Source: Shewanella profunda
GTDB lineage: Bacteria > Pseudomonadota > Gammaproteobacteria > Enterobacterales > Shewanellaceae
Direction of reading: 5' to 3'
Length of the DNA: 64,000 nt
Assembly: GCF_023283765.1 (NCBI RefSeq)
Contig: NZ_JAKILG010000007.1
Location: forward strand, 62,001-126,000
This document shows, one piece after another, positions 10,056 through 18,946 of the stretch (position 1 is the stretch's first letter; each line of letters starts with the position of its first letter). Under the pieces are notes generated by a model that was given only the letters and a program-made list of their open reading frames with translations, did no database searches and was not told the origin of the DNA. A program made the position numbers and the translations under genes.

Positions 10056-10443
10056 AGCGAGAAATACGAGAAATAATAGTGATCAATATACGCCAATGCA
10101 CTGCCTCACTAAAATGACTTAAACCGTGGTAAAACTGCCATATCGTGATGCCTATTATTTATGGCATTTACGATATGGCATAAATAATTGTGTGGCGGGA
10201 CTTACACTACACATACTTTCACAAGCTGATTTCTGTCCCCCCAAAAATAGACAATTAAAGAGAGCGGATCTGCCGTAGCGGAGGATCCCAAAAAAGTCAT
10301 TGAACAGCTTTACACCGTTTTGACCCCTAACGATAAAGTGCTTTACCTCAGTAAGCTGTTGATCACTTGTAGCCTATTGGCAAAAGTGATTTTGCTCGAC
10401 TAAGATCATGATCAGATTTGTTCAATTAAGATCGAGGTTAAAA
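10056..10443. other. Intergenic region with a strong hairpin
   Basis: This is the gap between the chemoreceptor and diguanylate cyclase genes. It holds a near-perfect inverted repeat (10137-10179) and, from 10251 to 10403, a 50-codon open stretch without a start that I could not assign to any family. No RNA gene was recognised. Confidence 0.5.
10137..10179. repeat. Inverted repeat / hairpin downstream of chemoreceptor gene
   Basis: The arms GCCATATCGT and ACGATATGGC pair perfectly and a second ATGCC/GGCAT pairing continues inward, separated by a small bulge and an AT-rich loop. There is no clear T-run after it, so it is either a weak terminator for the upstream gene or a protein-binding palindrome. 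Confidence 0.6.
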
Positions 10444-11385
10444 ATGGCAAAAGTTTTCACAGACCAATTGATTTCGCTATTAATTGAGCATGTTACTCAA
10501 ACTGAGAACGGAATCGCTGCCCTTGACTCAAATGATCGCTTTATTTTTTTTAATGATGCATTTACTTCTATGTTTGGTCTTCAAGGTTATCTAAAGCTTG
10601 GGCATACCTTTGACGATATGCTAACCCAAATGTTTACCCAAGGTGTGGGTCCAAACAGCAGAGCCTCAACACTGAAAGATTGGCTGGAATATGTCCATTT
10701 TCAGTACCGTACTAAGCCCTTTCGCAGCTTTGAAGTGGACTTGGTAAACGGCCACTGGGTGTTGATGACTGAACAAGTCAACGCTAATGGTGAGGTAGTG
10801 CTAGTCAGCAATGACATTACCAGAGCAAAAAAAACCGAACTGGAGCTTGAAGCCGCACGCGCGATACTGGAACGACAAGCCCTGACAGATGAGCTAACGG
10901 GTATCTCAAACCGTCGTCATTTTATGATGTTACTGCACAGCGAATATCACCGAACTAGACGATATGACCGCTGTACTGCTTTAGCTATTTTAGATATTGA
11001 TCATTTCAAGAAAATAAACGATATCTACGGGCACCCAGTTGGAGATGAGGTGCTTTGCCACTTTACTCACCTACTTCAGATGCAGCTACGCAAACAAGAT
11101 GTGGTAGGCAGATTAGGGGGAGAAGAATTTGCTATATTACTGCCCGAGACCGCTGAAGCTGAAGCGGTTGTTCTTATTGAAAGGATTATTAAAGAACTCA
11201 AGCTGGTCAACTTGGATACCATAGCACCCGGTTTTAACTATACCTTTTCTGCTGGGGTTGCAGAGCTGACCGCAAAGAATATGACTAGCATTGAGAATTG
11301 GATATCTGTTACCGATAAAGCACTCTATCAAGCAAAAACATCGGGAAGAGATCGAGTGATGATATACAACCCCACCCTCAAATAA
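10444..11385 (+). CDS. PAS-GGDEF diguanylate cyclase
   Basis: The product of about 313 residues makes the second messenger cyclic di-GMP from two GTP. An N-terminal PAS-like domain (about 15-115) precedes a short helix and a GGDEF domain carrying the active-site GGEEF motif. An RKQD inhibitory (I-site, RxxD) motif lies exactly five residues before it, so product feedback inhibition is expected. ATG 10444 is preferred because a GAGG ribosome site lies upstream; an in-frame ATG at 10408 would add 12 residues. There are no membrane segments, so it is probably cytoplasmic. The signal sensed by the PAS domain is unknown. Confidence 0.92.
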   Translation: MAKVFTDQLISLLIEHVTQTENGIAALDSNDRFIFFNDAFTSMFGLQGYLKLGHTFDDMLTQMFTQGVGPNSRASTLKDWLEYVHFQYRTKPFRSFEVDLVNGHWVLMTEQVNANGEVVLVSNDITRAKKTELELEAARAILERQALTDELTGISNRRHFMMLLHSEYHRTRRYDRCTALAILDIDHFKKINDIYGHPVGDEVLCHFTHLLQMQLRKQDVVGRLGGEEFAILLPETAEAEAVVLIERIIKELKLVNLDTIAPGFNYTFSAGVAELTAKNMTSIENWISVTDKALYQAKTSGRDRVMIYNPTLK

Positions 11386-11461
11386 ATATGCTAAGCACAC
11401 AGACAAGCTTGTGCCTCATATTCAGACCCTGTAGAGCCTAATCAACAAGGTCTCATCGCTA

Positions 11462-12328
11462 TTATTTTGATGTAAAGTGATGAATATGTTGCTTAAGAAA
11501 CTCAGGCAACAAAACCACTTTCCTTCCAGTCAGTAAGCTGACGTCATCGGAAGGATCATCTGAAATCCCCTGCCGATAGAGACCGGCCATCTCCATCTGA
11601 TGTTGAATATGCGCCTTTGGCATACCTTTGATAAGCATGACTATTTTTGTAAGCCACATCGGCACATATTTATATCTTATCTGTTGTCCCATCAAATTGC
11701 TGAGCTCATCAGCCAGCTTCTGGAACGATGATGGGCTTCCGCACATCTTGTAGGTTTTGCTCTCTACCTTGTCATCGGTCAGTAGGTGCACGGCACAAGC
11801 GGCTATATCTCTGGTGTCAATAAAGCGAAACGCTGTTGAAGGTGAAAATGGCAGCATGATTTTTGCTGATTTGCGCACCATATCGGCCTGAAGCCCCAAT
11901 AGGTTCTGCATAAAGAAATTGCATTGTAAAATACTGTATGTTTTGGCATGAGCCTTTAGCTCCTGCTCTATATGCCAGTGTGCCCGCCCCACGGCCGAAG
12001 GCGAGTGTTCGCTGACGCTTTTGGGTGTACCTGATATTTTTACTATATGCTGGATACCCACTTTACTGGCGGCTCGAATCGCATTAATTTGCTGTTGCTG
12101 CATGGCTTCAGAATTGGGTGAGACCAGTAACAATTTGCTACCCCCCACCATGGCTCTCTCCAGAGAGGTCGGGTCATCCAAATCTGCCACTCTCATACTG
12201 TGACCAGTGAACTGCGCCGGAGCTTTCTGCAAATCGCGGCTAAGAAATACAGCTTCTTGCTCACCTTTAACCAGAAGGTCAGACACTTCGCGACCAATAT
12301 TACCTGTAGCACCAAGCACTATAATCAT
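11462..12328 (-). CDS. NmrA/SDR-like NAD(P)-binding protein
   Basis: This 288-residue Rossmann-fold protein has the nucleotide-binding glycine motif right at the start (VLGATGNIG). Its layout matches NmrA-like atypical short-chain dehydrogenases, also annotated as NAD(P)H-binding or ergot alkaloid-type proteins. The canonical SDR catalytic YxxxK is not evident, so it may be a redox sensor or a quinone/NAD(P)H-dependent reductase. It lies downstream of the tetR gene on the same strand, 82 bp away, and probably belongs to the aromatic-catabolism island. Its substrate cannot be read from the sequence. Confidence 0.8.
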   Translation of the reverse strand: MIIVLGATGNIGREVSDLLVKGEQEAVFLSRDLQKAPAQFTGHSMRVADLDDPTSLERAMVGGSKLLLVSPNSEAMQQQQINAIRAASKVGIQHIVKISGTPKSVSEHSPSAVGRAHWHIEQELKAHAKTYSILQCNFFMQNLLGLQADMVRKSAKIMLPFSPSTAFRFIDTRDIAACAVHLLTDDKVESKTYKMCGSPSSFQKLADELSNLMGQQIRYKYVPMWLTKIVMLIKGMPKAHIQHQMEMAGLYRQGISDDPSDDVSLLTGRKVVLLPEFLKQHIHHFTSK

Positions 12329-12410
12329 AAAAAACGTACCACCTGTTTAACTAAAAAATACTGATTAAAGCACCGACTCAGGACCCAATCTGTCCCTGTC
12401 GATACGGCTG

Positions 12411-13127
12411 TTATCCTGAATTTCTGGGCCTACCACGTTTCGGCTTTTTCGTCGGGACAGTGCTACTCTGAGGTTCTGTTTCAGGCAGAGGTAAGTGTGC
12501 AATACGATGAGCTTCTACGGCATCAACACCCAATCCTAGCAGTAACATCTCCGTCAGTATTACATCGGCCCCTAGTTGGTCGTAACCATCCAGTATGGCT
12601 GCCATCATGCCCGTTGTGGCTGATGCAACCAGTGTCACGGCAATGGCCTCACTCCCATAATTGAACATCCCCTGACGTGAACCCAACTGCAAATCGCCCC
12701 GCAAATTGTTAGCCACCGCGGTACGAATTCTGCTGTCGTACTGAAAGATGTTCACCACTGCACCAGCCCAAATCCGATCACGCCTACCCTCGCGAATAAA
12801 CATGCGAACGCCTATCGCAAGCCGCTCAGCTCCACTTTCAATGCCCTGGCTGAACTTAGTGATTTGGTCGGAAAGCTTATCTGCCAGTTCCATACCCACA
12901 GCTTCCAGCACCGCTTCACGGCTTCTGAAATAGTTGTAAACCGTACCATTAGAAACCTCGGCCTTTTCCGCTAACTCATTGAGAAGGAGTTCACTTACGC
13001 CTTTTTCGGCATAAATGTTTAAAGCGGCGTTCAGTAGAGCCTGCCGGGTTCTGGCTTTCTTTTTATATCCACGTGTTAATTTTTGATCTTCCTCAGTGAT
13101 TAACCCCATATCTGTATCTGGGAGCAT
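12411..13127 (-). CDS. TetR-family transcriptional regulator
   Basis: This 238-residue repressor-type protein has an N-terminal helix-turn-helix (about residues 30-75; ELAEKAEVSNGTVYNYF contains the typical recognition helix) and a C-terminal ligand domain. A basic, proline-rich tail (KKPKRGRPR) resembles an AT-hook and is unusual. It sits between the flavin hydroxylase gene and the NmrA-like gene, all on the minus strand. A palindrome-like ATCAATACTGAC lies 37 bp upstream of its start and recurs in the divergent catabolic promoter, which suggests it controls itself and the pathway. The inducer is unknown. Confidence 0.9.
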   Translation of the reverse strand: MLPDTDMGLITEEDQKLTRGYKKKARTRQALLNAALNIYAEKGVSELLLNELAEKAEVSNGTVYNYFRSREAVLEAVGMELADKLSDQITKFSQGIESGAERLAIGVRMFIREGRRDRIWAGAVVNIFQYDSRIRTAVANNLRGDLQLGSRQGMFNYGSEAIAVTLVASATTGMMAAILDGYDQLGADVILTEMLLLGLGVDAVEAHRIAHLPLPETEPQSSTVPTKKPKRGRPRNSG

Positions 13128-13163
13128 ATTGTTATCCTTTCGATGTCAAATAATTAAAAGTAT

Positions 13164-13175
13164 ATCAATACTGAC
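13164..13175. promoter_or_regulatory. Putative TetR operator upstream of tetR
   Basis: ATCAATACTGAC matches 10 of 12 bases of the palindrome ATCAATATTGAT found in the catabolic divergent promoter (14863-14874). It lies in the 54-bp gap between the hydroxylase stop and the tetR start, a good position for autoregulation. Inference from sequence repetition only. Confidence 0.45.
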
Positions 13176-13181
13176 ATATTT

Positions 13182-14777
13182 TTAATTTTTAAACATGGAC
13201 AAGGCCTGACGAATAAGTTCAGAACCTTGTTCAGCAGGACCATCCAACATCACCACCTGATCAGGCCGCACGACCACCAGCCAGCCACAGGCTTTCCCCA
13301 ACACAAAGGCATTGCCCATGGTTTCGGCAAAAGGCGTATCGCTGGTTTTAAATTGTCCCCGTAGTCCGAGGTGCAAATAACGTCCTCCGACGGCTTCCCA
13401 CGCTTGACAGATGCTAGTATCCAGACCTTTTTTTGGATCAATACCTATCCCCAGCAACAGCAGTTGCGACCCAAACACATCATCGCTCAACTGCATTCCC
13501 TGTTCTGTTCGTAGCCATTCCTGCGGCAGTTGTGCGCCCCGTACTAGGCCAGCATTACTTTTTCCCTTGCTGAAGAGCCCTTTAATAAAGCGATTAGCTG
13601 GCTTAATTTTTAGTTCTTCAAAATAGGGTCTAGTCAATGGGAACATACCCAGCAATCGCATCAATCCGTGCACAGCGATGGCTTTGAACGCTGAAGTCGG
13701 CATAACAAGTTTACCCATCATCCTAGCGAGATCGATCATTTGCTTGGCATGGGGGCGACGTTCTTGATCGAAACTAGCCAGAATGGCTGGCGTTGCTTTG
13801 CCCTCTGTAACCCAGGCAAGTTTCCATGCAAGGTTGGCGACATCCCTAAGCCCTGCGACCAGTCCCTGCCCAACAAAAGGAGGAGTAATATGTGCTGCAT
13901 CGCCGACAAGAAACACCCTTTCTTTTTGGAAAGCATTGCAGCAACGGGCATGGAAACGATAGACAGCCTGACGCTCTATCGTCAGATCTTCAGCGCTAAG
14001 CCAGGGAGTCATCAGCTCGGCAATTTTTTCTGGTTGAACCATGTCTTCACGTTTTTCATTCGGATGCAGCATAAACTCCCAGCGTTCACGTCCACCCGGA
14101 GCAGGCATATGGGGTGATGGGCGTCTGGGATCGCAGATAAACTCAACATGGTCTATGGCTTTGTTATGGCGCCCATTAACGTCCACTATCAACCAATCTT
14201 CCGCATAGCTTTCGCCTTCAAATTCCTGACCTATCAAGGAACGTACTCGCGAACTTGCACCATCGGCCCCCACCAGATAGCGAGCGAACACTCGCTCTTG
14301 CTCACCATTGGCATTTTCAAGGGTGGCAACCACACCTTGGGTATGCTGTTCGAAACCCAATAATTCGGTTTGAGTCCGAACAGTGACGCTAGGCCAAGAT
14401 GTAACCAGCGACCTCAGCGCACTTTCAAGGGAAGGCTGGTAAAAGGTCACCAACTTTGGATGACCATCTATACTGCCACTGGTGTTAACCCTAGCAAACT
14501 GACCTAAATAGGGGCTGTGCATCCGAACTTCTTGGATGCCATAACGTTCAAAACTCTGATCATCTAATCCAACCATCTGGAGTATGCGTAAAGCTTCATT
14601 GTCCAGCGCAATCGCTCTGGGAGCCATGACCAAATCTTCTAGTCGATCTATCACAAGGCAACGAACTCCGTAGCGCCCCAATAACGCTGCCAAAGCGGCT
14701 CCCACAGGCCCATAGCCCACAACCAATACATCAACAACTTGCTCTGACATCCAGTCTATTTTCTCTTGCATATTCAT
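13182..14777 (-). CDS. FAD-dependent aromatic hydroxylase, MhpA-like
   Basis: This 531-residue flavoprotein monooxygenase is of the class that hydroxylates phenolic rings using NAD(P)H and O2, closest in layout to 3-(3-hydroxyphenyl)propionate hydroxylase MhpA. It shows the FAD-binding GYGPVG motif (about residues 21-26), the DG motif in VGADGASSRVR, and the second FAD motif VFLVGDAAHITPP (about 295-307). A thioredoxin-like C-terminal domain typical of the phenol hydroxylase group follows. It is divergent from the dioxygenase-hydrolase-ligase operon and would supply its catechol-type substrate. The exact aromatic substrate is not determinable. Confidence 0.88.
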   Translation of the reverse strand: MNMQEKIDWMSEQVVDVLVVGYGPVGAALAALLGRYGVRCLVIDRLEDLVMAPRAIALDNEALRILQMVGLDDQSFERYGIQEVRMHSPYLGQFARVNTSGSIDGHPKLVTFYQPSLESALRSLVTSWPSVTVRTQTELLGFEQHTQGVVATLENANGEQERVFARYLVGADGASSRVRSLIGQEFEGESYAEDWLIVDVNGRHNKAIDHVEFICDPRRPSPHMPAPGGRERWEFMLHPNEKREDMVQPEKIAELMTPWLSAEDLTIERQAVYRFHARCCNAFQKERVFLVGDAAHITPPFVGQGLVAGLRDVANLAWKLAWVTEGKATPAILASFDQERRPHAKQMIDLARMMGKLVMPTSAFKAIAVHGLMRLLGMFPLTRPYFEELKIKPANRFIKGLFSKGKSNAGLVRGAQLPQEWLRTEQGMQLSDDVFGSQLLLLGIGIDPKKGLDTSICQAWEAVGGRYLHLGLRGQFKTSDTPFAETMGNAFVLGKACGWLVVVRPDQVVMLDGPAEQGSELIRQALSMFKN

Positions 14778-14846
14778 TTTCTACTCATGGTTTCATGGAT
14801 GGCTAAGTGGGTACTTTTCAGAAAAGCGAGGATCCATCCATCGAGC

Positions 14847-14874
14847 CAATATTGACATTTGTATCAATATTGAT
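14847..14874. promoter_or_regulatory. Putative operator in divergent catabolic promoter
   Basis: A perfect 12-bp palindrome ATCAATATTGAT (14863-14874) and an adjacent related half CAATATTGACAT (14847-14858) lie in the 152-bp space between the hydroxylase and dioxygenase genes. A related copy lies upstream of the tetR gene. This pattern fits a TetR-family operator controlling both directions. Confidence 0.55.
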
Positions 14875-14929
14875 CTATTTTCAAATAAGTGCAATATAAT
14901 TTATAAATTACTAAGGGCTACCCTAATTC

Positions 14930-16003
14930 ATGCCTCAACTCAGCACAGACCAACCTCAACGTCATCCTTCGCCCACGGTGAAGGCAAAGAAACTTACATA
15001 TTTGTCTTTCGAGTTGCCGGATCTGGACAAGGCGGAGCGCTTTTTGAGCGACTTCGGTCTGGTTCTAGCAAAACGCGAAGAACGCACGCTGTACATGCGT
15101 AGTGCTGGCACAGAACCTTTCTGCTATCGGATTGAGCAGGCAGAGCAGCCCAAATTTCTGGGCTTTGGATTACTGGTCGACGGAATGGACGCGTTGGAAA
15201 AGCTTTCACTGTTACCCGGTGCTTCCGCAATTCAACTACTGGACTGTCCAGGCGGTGGTCAGGTGGTGCGTTTGCAGGACCCTTCAGGTTTTACGGTGGA
15301 AGCTTTGTTTGGCCTGCAAGAGCAAGCGGCATTAAGCCATCGTGCTGCGCTGGATTTGAATTACGAATTAAAAACGCCACGGGTTAACACTGCCCAGCGG
15401 CCACCTATAGCCGCACCTGAGGTGCTGAAACTGGGCCATGTCGTACTGGAAGTGGCTGATTTTCAAGTTACCAGTAGCTGGTATAGCCAACATTTCGGTT
15501 TTATTCCAAGCGATGTACAGGTACTGCCGGATGGTTCACCCGCTGTGGTCTTTATGCGACTGGACCTCGGAGATACACCCTCTGACCACCATACCCTCGC
15601 GATAGCGCAGGGCTTTATGCCTTGCTATAGCCACAGCGCTTTTGAGCTGGTCGACGCAGACGCTGTAGGTATGGGGCAAAGAGTACTGAGGGAAAAAGGC
15701 TGGGATCATGTATGGGGCATGGGCCGCCATATTCTGGGCAGTCAAATTTTTGATTACTGGCAAGACCCATGGGGATTCAAACTCGAACATTACTGTGATG
15801 GTGATGTGTTTACTAACGATGTTCCAATGGGGGTTCATCCGGTCAGCCGTGAGGCGATGTCGCAATGGGGACAGACCATGCCTGCAAGTTTTACTAAACC
15901 GAAACTCACACCCACGAAAATCAAAGCCATGTTGCATCATTTGCGCCATAGCCCAGATCTGACATTACGCAAATTAATTACATTGGCAAAACTATTTAGC
16001 TGA
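14930..16003 (+). CDS. VOC-superfamily ring-cleavage dioxygenase-like protein
   Basis: The 357-residue protein has two vicinal-oxygen-chelate (glyoxalase/extradiol dioxygenase) modules, an N-terminal one at about 20-130 and a C-terminal one at about 165-295. The C-terminal module keeps candidate metal ligands in LGHVVLEV (His), DHHTLAI (His) and KLEHY (Glu), as in Fe(II) extradiol enzymes. It opens an operon with an FAH-family hydrolase and an acyl-CoA synthetase and faces a flavin hydroxylase. Meta-cleavage of a dihydroxylated aromatic ring is therefore the likely role. The start is ATG 14930; no strong ribosome site is visible. Confidence 0.85.
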   Translation: MPQLSTDQPQRHPSPTVKAKKLTYLSFELPDLDKAERFLSDFGLVLAKREERTLYMRSAGTEPFCYRIEQAEQPKFLGFGLLVDGMDALEKLSLLPGASAIQLLDCPGGGQVVRLQDPSGFTVEALFGLQEQAALSHRAALDLNYELKTPRVNTAQRPPIAAPEVLKLGHVVLEVADFQVTSSWYSQHFGFIPSDVQVLPDGSPAVVFMRLDLGDTPSDHHTLAIAQGFMPCYSHSAFELVDADAVGMGQRVLREKGWDHVWGMGRHILGSQIFDYWQDPWGFKLEHYCDGDVFTNDVPMGVHPVSREAMSQWGQTMPASFTKPKLTPTKIKAMLHHLRHSPDLTLRKLITLAKLFS

Positions 16004-16018
16004 TCACCGGAGATCACC

Positions 16019-16969
16019 ATGGCACTACATATTGTCCGCTTTCAGCACGATGAAGCTATCGGCTGGGGCATACTCGAAAATAACAATGTTTACCCTCTAA
16101 ATATACCTTGCTCGACTACTAAGGCATTGTTAGATATAGACAGAGAAAAGATGAAAGCCGCTATTGGCAAAGAGGCTCTAACGCTAAGCAGCATTAATCT
16201 ACTCTCTCCAATTACGTCGCCGAGCAAAATACTCTGTCAGGGGGCGAACTACCGTCAGCATATGATTGATTCAGGTATGGATCCTGATGTCAAAAAGTTC
16301 AATATGTTTTTCACTAAATCGACCGCTTCTATCAACAATCCCACTGGTGTAATCATCAAACCCTGGCATGTGTCGCTTCTTGATTATGAGATAGAGTTAA
16401 CCTTAGTTCTGGGTAAACAAACTCAGGGACCTTTAGAAATCACAGAACACAATCTACATGAATATGTCGCTGGGATCTGTATTGGTAATGATGTCTCTGC
16501 CCGAGATATACAGATACCACAGATGCAATTTCACAAAGGCAAAAGCTATCGTACCTTCTGCCCACTTGGGCCCGTCTTATGTTTACTCGATAAAAGTGAA
16601 ATGCATTACCTAAACTCACTACAATTAAAATTGACAGTAAACGGCAATATTCGCCAACAGGATTCTACTGCCAATTTAGTATTTAAACCTGCGGAGTCAC
16701 TCTCCGAGTTTTCTCAAATCCACGACTTTGAACCTGGCGATGTGGTGATGACAGGCACACCCAGTGGTTGTGCCCTAAAGCTCCCGCCTCCGTTAATTAT
16801 CCGTTTGTTGGGGTTATTACCTGAAAGTAAAAGATGGCAACTGTTTATCAAAAGCCAAAAACGTCGCGAGGAATATCTTAAACCCTCTGACTATTTGGAA
16901 GCCACTATTGCCAGCCTAGATGGAGTGATCAATCTAGGACAACAATTCCACGTCATTAAGGATGAATAG
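16019..16969 (+). CDS. Fumarylacetoacetate hydrolase (FAH) family protein
   Basis: The 316-residue enzyme has an FAH-fold catalytic domain from about residue 65. Landmarks are ILCQGANYRQH, the metal-binding acidic stretch DYEIELTLVLG, GNDVSARD, and GDVVMTGTPSGCAL near the C-terminus. Members hydrolyse or decarboxylate beta-diketo and 2-oxo acids after ring cleavage. A clear GGAGATCACC ribosome site precedes ATG 16019, and the stop is immediately followed by the acyl-CoA synthetase start, so co-translation is likely. It probably acts on the ring-cleavage product from the neighbouring dioxygenase; the exact reaction is inferred from context. Confidence 0.9.
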   Translation: MALHIVRFQHDEAIGWGILENNNVYPLNIPCSTTKALLDIDREKMKAAIGKEALTLSSINLLSPITSPSKILCQGANYRQHMIDSGMDPDVKKFNMFFTKSTASINNPTGVIIKPWHVSLLDYEIELTLVLGKQTQGPLEITEHNLHEYVAGICIGNDVSARDIQIPQMQFHKGKSYRTFCPLGPVLCLLDKSEMHYLNSLQLKLTVNGNIRQQDSTANLVFKPAESLSEFSQIHDFEPGDVVMTGTPSGCALKLPPPLIIRLLGLLPESKRWQLFIKSQKRREEYLKPSDYLEATIASLDGVINLGQQFHVIKDE

Positions 16970-18946
16970 ATGCAAACTTATTCTGGCATAGGCTGTTATG
17001 AAGATGTACTGGCAATGGAAGCTGCAGGCAAGCCAGAGCTTCCAGCCAGCACCTATGACATGATCCGTCAGGGGGCTGCACGAGACCCGCATGCACCTGC
17101 ACTGACGTTTTTTTTGCAGGCAGACGAGCATAAAGATCCCGAAACCTGGACTTACCAGGCGTTGCTGGAACAGATCCATCAAACGGCTAACTTTCTGCAT
17201 AAATTAGGTGCCGACAAAGACACAGTCATCGCCTACATACTGCCGAATCTGCCAGAAACTCATTTTATAATTTGGGGTGGGCAGGCTACAGGTATTGTCG
17301 CCGCTATAAACCCTTTACTCGAGCCAGAAGCTATGGCGGATCTGCTGAATGCAGCAGGTGCGTCTATTCTGGTCACACTGGCCCCTTTTCCTGGTACAGA
17401 TTTATTTGCCAAGGTCAGTCAGATGTTACCAAAGGTGCGTGGCATCCGGCATCTGGTACTGGTTAATCTCTGTGATCGGGTGCGTGGTGCGAAAAAGCAG
17501 GGCGCCAAAGAATTACAACAAATGGAAGTGCTGCGTTTGTGTGGTTCAGGCCTGCTGAGCAGCCGGCTGCCAGCTCAGATTCTGGTGCATGATTTTGCTG
17601 AAGCCATCGACAGTCAGACGAAAGACAAGCTGAATTCAGCCCGGGTGTTTTCTTCCAGCGATTACTCCTCCTATTTCTGCACAGGAGGCACTACCGGAGC
17701 ACCAAAAATAGCGGTGCGAACCCATGGCAATGAAGTGGCCAACGCCTGGAGTGCCAGTCAGTTTTTTGGCTCAGATACGGCAAAACCCAGAAAGGTATTC
17801 TGTGGCTTACCTCTGTTTCACGTCAATGCTGTGCTGGTGACTGGTCTGTTGCCTTTTTCTATTGGCGGTCAGGTCATACTGGGCACACCACAAGGCTACA
17901 GAGGCGAAGGTGTGGTAAGCCGTTTTTGGGAATTGGTAGAGCATCATCAAATCAACTCATTCAGTGGTGTTCCAACCTTGTATGCCAGCCTGATGCAGGT
18001 GCCTATAGGTGATCGGGATATCTCGTCACTGGATTATGCCTTATGTGGTGCAGCACCTATGCCAGTGGAAGTGTTCCGTCGTTTCCAGGACATCACGGGC
18101 GTGAAAATACTCGAAGGTTATGGCCTGACTGAAGGCACTTGTGTCAGCAGCGTCAATCCTCTTCGTGGAGAGCGCCGTCCTAGTTCCATAGGACTGAGGG
18201 TTCCGGGGCAACAGATGAAAACTGTGCTGCTGGATGAGCAACAGCATTATGTCAGAGATTGTGTTACCGAAGAGGTTGGGGTGATAGTTATCTCTGGCCC
18301 GAATGTTTTTTCTGGTTATAAGATTGCAGAACAAAATCAGCATCTTTGGGTGCAGATGGACGACGGTCAACTGTGGCTTAACACAGGTGATTTAGGCCGT
18401 CAGGATGCCGAAGGCTATTTCTGGCTGACCGGCCGTAAGAAGGAACTGATTATCAGGGGTGGGCACAATATAGATCCATCCAGCATTGAAGAGGTTCTGC
18501 ATCAGCACCCTGCAGTGCAGGTAGCCGCTGCTGTGGGCCGCCCTGATCCGCAGGTGGGGGAATTGCCTGTCGCTTATGTCCAGCTTAAACCTGGCGCCAG
18601 TACAACGGTCAGCGAGCTGATGGAATTCGCCAAACAACAGATTGTGGAACGAGCTGCGGTTCCAAAGCAAATCCAGATAGTGGATGCCATCCCATTAACT
18701 GCTGTAGGTAAAATTTTTAAACCCGCTCTTAAACACCTCGAGATCCGCAATGCCCTGTCTGCTTCGCTACGCGAGGCCGGACTTGAACACTTTAATCTGG
18801 ATGTGTCGGAAGACAAAACTCTGGGGATCAGCCTGCTGGTTCAACTGGAGAGCAGTAATGATAAAGCGCAGGCAGAGCAGGTATTGGGTCAGTACCCTTT
18901 CCATTTCAAGCTGGAGGATGATTTTAAATCGGCAGCGGTGCCATAA
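16970..18946 (+). CDS. AMP-dependent acyl-CoA synthetase
   Basis: The 658-residue ATP-dependent CoA ligase belongs to the ANL superfamily. Motifs seen are the P-loop CTGGTTGAPK (about 240-249), EGYGLTEG (A5), LNTGDLG (A7) with TGRKKELIIRGG (A8), and the catalytic lysine in TAVGKIFKP (A10). A C-terminal extension of about 60 residues after A10 exceeds the usual length. It activates a carboxylic acid, either the aromatic side chain before attack or an acid released after ring cleavage. It starts directly at the base after the FAH-family stop codon, so it belongs to the same operon. Confidence 0.92.
   Translation: MQTYSGIGCYEDVLAMEAAGKPELPASTYDMIRQGAARDPHAPALTFFLQADEHKDPETWTYQALLEQIHQTANFLHKLGADKDTVIAYILPNLPETHFIIWGGQATGIVAAINPLLEPEAMADLLNAAGASILVTLAPFPGTDLFAKVSQMLPKVRGIRHLVLVNLCDRVRGAKKQGAKELQQMEVLRLCGSGLLSSRLPAQILVHDFAEAIDSQTKDKLNSARVFSSSDYSSYFCTGGTTGAPKIAVRTHGNEVANAWSASQFFGSDTAKPRKVFCGLPLFHVNAVLVTGLLPFSIGGQVILGTPQGYRGEGVVSRFWELVEHHQINSFSGVPTLYASLMQVPIGDRDISSLDYALCGAAPMPVEVFRRFQDITGVKILEGYGLTEGTCVSSVNPLRGERRPSSIGLRVPGQQMKTVLLDEQQHYVRDCVTEEVGVIVISGPNVFSGYKIAEQNQHLWVQMDDGQLWLNTGDLGRQDAEGYFWLTGRKKELIIRGGHNIDPSSIEEVLHQHPAVQVAAAVGRPDPQVGELPVAYVQLKPGASTTVSELMEFAKQQIVERAAVPKQIQIVDAIPLTAVGKIFKPALKHLEIRNALSASLREAGLEHFNLDVSEDKTLGISLLVQLESSNDKAQAEQVLGQYPFHFKLEDDFKSAAVP

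Noticed and set aside
10251..10403. Open frame of about 50 codons containing VIEQLYTVLTPNDKVLYLSK-type sequence
   Set aside because: No start codon or ribosome site and no recognisable family; it may be a remnant but cannot be supported as a gene.
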